Shown one piece after another: positions 6,676 through 8,258 of a stretch of DNA of 8,258 bases. This stretch comes from Methylovirgula sp. (GTDB lineage: Bacteria > Pseudomonadota > Alphaproteobacteria > Rhizobiales > Beijerinckiaceae), in contig JASHSW010000150.1 of assembly GCA_030038595.1 (NCBI GenBank), forward strand, positions 1 to 8,258, given 5' to 3'. Position 1 is the first letter of the stretch. Each line of letters starts with the position of its first letter. Under the pieces are notes generated by a model, which did no database searches, was not told the DNA's origin, and was given only the letters and a program-made list of their open reading frames with translations. The position numbers were made by a program, and so were the translations under genes.

Positions 6676-7503
6676 ATGGCCGATATTCTGCGGCAGATCG
6701 AAGCCTATAAGCGCAAGGAAATCAGCGAGTCGAAGCTGCGCATGCCGCTCTCGACGCTGGAGCGCCGCGCCTACGAACATGCCCCACGCGGCTTCGTGCG
6801 GGCGATCGATGCCAGACTTAGCGAAGGCCGCTTCGCGCTCGTCGCAGAAATCAAGAAGGCCAGCCCGTCGAAAGGCCTGATCCGCGCCGAATTCGATCCG
6901 CCAAGCCTTGCCAGCGCCTTCCAGAACGGCGGGGCCGCCTGCCTCTCGGTGCTGACCGACGCGCCTTCGTTTCAAGGCAAGCTCGAACATCTCGAGGCGA
7001 CCCGCAAGGCGAGCCATCTGCCGGCGCTGCGCAAGGATTTTCTGTTCGATCCCTACCAAGTCTATGAAGCGCGCGCCCACGGAGCCGATTGCATTCTCAT
7101 CATCATGGCCTGCGTCAGCGACGAAGAGGCCAAACGGCTCAACAAGACCGCCCATGACCTTGGGCTCGACGTACTCGTCGAAGCGCACGACGAAGAGGAA
7201 CTCGACCGCGCCCTAGAACTGGAAACCAGACTCGTCGGGATCAACAACCGCGACCTGCGCAATTTTGCGACCAAGCTCGAGACCTGCGAGCGGCTTGCTG
7301 AAAAAATCCCGACCGACCGGATCATCGTTGCCGAAAGCGGGATCTCGACCAACGAGGATTGTCTTCGCCTGAAGCGCGCCGGAATCCGGACTTTTCTGGT
7401 CGGCGAAAGCCTAATGCGGCAGCGCGATGTCGCCGAGGCGACGCGCAGCCTGCTCTACGGCGCAGTCGCCGAGCGCAATCATCTGGGTAAGGCGCATGGA
7501 TGA
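6676..7503 (+). CDS. trpC: Indole-3-glycerol phosphate synthase
   Basis: This 275-residue TIM-barrel enzyme closes the indole ring: CdRP is decarboxylated and cyclised to indole-3-glycerol phosphate. The N-terminus [16 protein letters not shown] is typical. The family signature [11 protein letters not shown] (57-67) supplies Glu58 and Lys60. Further active-site elements are LRKDF (118-122, Lys120), LVEAHD (167-172, Glu169), GINNRDL (188-194, Asn191) and the phosphate-binding VAESGI (218-223) with FLVGESLMR (240-248). It is monofunctional; the TrpF domain fused to it in E. coli is absent, and no trpF lies in the window. The gene starts 75 bases after trpD. Its last codons overlap a short open frame that continues toward moaC. 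Nothing is broken. Confidence 0.97.
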   Translation: MADILRQIEAYKRKEISESKLRMPLSTLERRAYEHAPRGFVRAIDARLSEGRFALVAEIKKASPSKGLIRAEFDPPSLASAFQNGGAACLSVLTDAPSFQGKLEHLEATRKASHLPALRKDFLFDPYQVYEARAHGADCILIIMACVSDEEAKRLNKTAHDLGLDVLVEAHDEEELDRALELETRLVGINNRDLRNFATKLETCERLAEKIPTDRIIVAESGISTNEDCLRLKRAGIRTFLVGESLMRQRDVAEATRSLLYGAVAERNHLGKAHG

Positions 7504-7555
7504 ACAAGACACGCTCCTTCGCCCGGCGGGAGAAGGTTCTTGGATGCACCCATGA
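7496..7555 (+). other. Possible 19-codon relay open frame between trpC and moaC
   Basis: ATG 7496 lies inside the last codons of trpC in another frame. The frame stays open through the intergenic palindrome and stops at TGA 7553-7555, which overlaps the moaC ATG (7552-7554) as ATGA. An internal ATG at 7544 would give a three-codon version with AGAAGG (7531-7536) 7 bases upstream. The peptide has no recognisable features, and its middle is encoded by the repeat. It may be chance; if translated, it would carry ribosomes from trpC to moaC. Confidence 0.2.
7516..7536 (+). repeat. Palindromic element between trpC and moaC
   Basis: CCTTCGCCCG (7516-7525) faces CGGGAGAAGG (7527-7536) across one base, with one mismatch. 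It has the same style (pyrimidine-rich left arm, CG-rich centre, purine-rich right arm) as the element at the end of trpG. No T run follows. The right arm includes AGAAGG, a Shine-Dalgarno-like sequence 15 bases from the moaC ATG, too far to serve it directly. Confidence 0.65.
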
Positions 7556-8028
7556 CCAAACTCACCCATCTCGCCGCCGCGGGCGAAGTCCATATGGTCG
7601 ACGTGTCGGAGAAACCCGCAACCGAGCGCAGCGCACGCGCCGCGGGCCGAGTGAGCATGCGCAAGGATACGCTCGATCTCGCCCTCTCCGGCAATGCCAA
7701 GAAGGGCGACGTTTTCGCCGCGGCGCGTATCGCCGGCATCGTGGCGGCCAAGAAAACCGCCGATCTAATCCCGCTTTGCCACCCCCTGGCGCTCACCCAT
7801 ATCAGCGTCGATGTCGAGCCGGATGCCGCTCCGCCCGGCATCAAGGTCTCGGCGCGCGCCAAAACTGCCGGCCAGACCGGCGTCGAAATGGAAGCGCTGA
7901 CGGCGGTCGCCGTTGCCTGTCTTACGATCTACGACATGTTGAAAGCGGCGGATCGCGACATGCGGATCGAGGCGATCGAGCTCGTCGAGAAGACCGGCGG
8001 CAAGTCCGGCGCGTTTCGACGCCGATGA
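7552..8028 (+). CDS. moaC: Cyclic pyranopterin monophosphate synthase
   Basis: MoaC turns the cyclic GTP-derived intermediate made by MoaA into cyclic pyranopterin monophosphate, the first stable precursor of molybdenum cofactor. The protein is 158 residues, near the 161 of E. coli. It shows HMVDVSEK (14-21), DLIPLCHPL (71-79, with His77), the [13 protein letters not shown] segment (107-119) and IYDMLKA (126-132) with Asp128 and Lys131, which I equate with the catalytic pair of the E. coli enzyme. ATG 7552 is chosen because homologues begin at MTKLTHL. The in-frame TTG at 7540 would add four residues and has AGAAGG only 3 bases away. The ATG itself has just a weak GGA (7542-7544), so coupling to upstream translation is plausible. 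It overlaps moeA by four bases. Confidence 0.97.
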   Translation: MTKLTHLAAAGEVHMVDVSEKPATERSARAAGRVSMRKDTLDLALSGNAKKGDVFAAARIAGIVAAKKTADLIPLCHPLALTHISVDVEPDAAPPGIKVSARAKTAGQTGVEMEALTAVAVACLTIYDMLKAADRDMRIEAIELVEKTGGKSGAFRRR

Positions 8029-8258
8029 TCTCGGTTGCCGAGGCGCGCAAACAAATTCTCGCGGCGGCGGCGGCCGATCCGCGCCCGAGCGAGACCGTGC
8101 CGCTTGCCGAGGCGCTCGGCCGCACCCTTGCCGCGCCGCTCGCCGCTCAACGCACGCAGCCGCCGGTCGCCGTCTCGGCGATGGACGGATTTGCGCTGCG
8201 CGCCGCCGATGTTGCCTCGCTCCCGGCACGCCTCAAAGTGATTGGCGCGAGCGCCGCC
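8025..8258 (+). CDS. moeA: Molybdopterin molybdenumtransferase, N-terminal part (3' truncated)
   Basis: The frame starts at ATG 8025, whose ATGA overlaps the moaC stop, and stays open for 78 codons to the window end. MoeA inserts molybdate into adenylylated molybdopterin, the last common step of cofactor synthesis. The start [12 protein letters not shown], the [15 protein letters not shown] stretch (25-39) and SAMDGFALR (51-59, with Asp54) are typical of the MoeA N-terminal region; the full protein is usually about 400 residues, so roughly a fifth is visible. No ribosome site precedes the ATG, so translation probably depends on ribosomes ending moaC. In many alphaproteobacteria lexA follows; that would lie outside the window. 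Confidence 0.93.
   Translation, partial: MISVAEARKQILAAAAADPRPSETVPLAEALGRTLAAPLAAQRTQPPVAVSAMDGFALRAADVASLPARLKVIGASAA

Noticed and set aside
5602..7188. A 528-codon - strand open frame opposite trpD and trpC
   Set aside because: It spans two verified sense genes and the gap between them and shows no family motif.
7496..7555. The short frame as a tryptophan leader peptide
   Set aside because: It has only one Trp codon, follows trpC rather than preceding trpE, and no terminator/antiterminator pair follows.

Overview
The window is a GC-rich stretch of a bacterial chromosome with every supported gene on the + strand. Gene order and protein sequences suggest an alphaproteobacterium, probably of the Rhizobiales/Hyphomicrobiales type. 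The pointers are a PpiD-type isomerase directly before trpE, unfused trpE and trpG, and trpD-trpC running into moaC-moeA. No tool could be run, so the taxon is an inference.

Layout: the 3' part of a periplasmic peptidyl-prolyl isomerase gene (1-666, start off the window); trpE (670-2178); an aldo/keto reductase (2316-3314); trpG (3408-4025); a POT/PTR2 proton-coupled peptide transporter (about 4031-5410); trpD (5572-6600); trpC (6676-7503); moaC (7552-8028); and the first 78 codons of moeA (8025-8258, cut by the window end). No stretch over 300 bases lacks a gene.

TrpE and TrpG together make anthranilate from chorismate. TrpD adds the phosphoribosyl group and TrpC closes the indole ring, so the window covers chorismate to indole-3-glycerol phosphate apart from the TrpF isomerase step, which is absent here, as are trpB and trpA. 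MoaC and MoeA act early and late in molybdenum cofactor synthesis and have no known biochemical tie to tryptophan. The aldo/keto reductase and the peptide transporter interrupt the trp series at trpE/trpG and trpG/trpD.

The least ordinary signal lies in the junctions. Five of them carry palindromic, REP-like elements: after trpE, after the reductase, across the trpG stop codon, before trpD, and between trpC and moaC. The trpG element supplies the last nine TrpG residues and also a good Shine-Dalgarno sequence for a TTG start of the transporter. The trpC-moaC element lies inside a 19-codon open frame that starts within the end of trpC and stops on the moaC start codon. No CRISPR array, tRNA, rRNA, insertion sequence or classical trp leader peptide was found.
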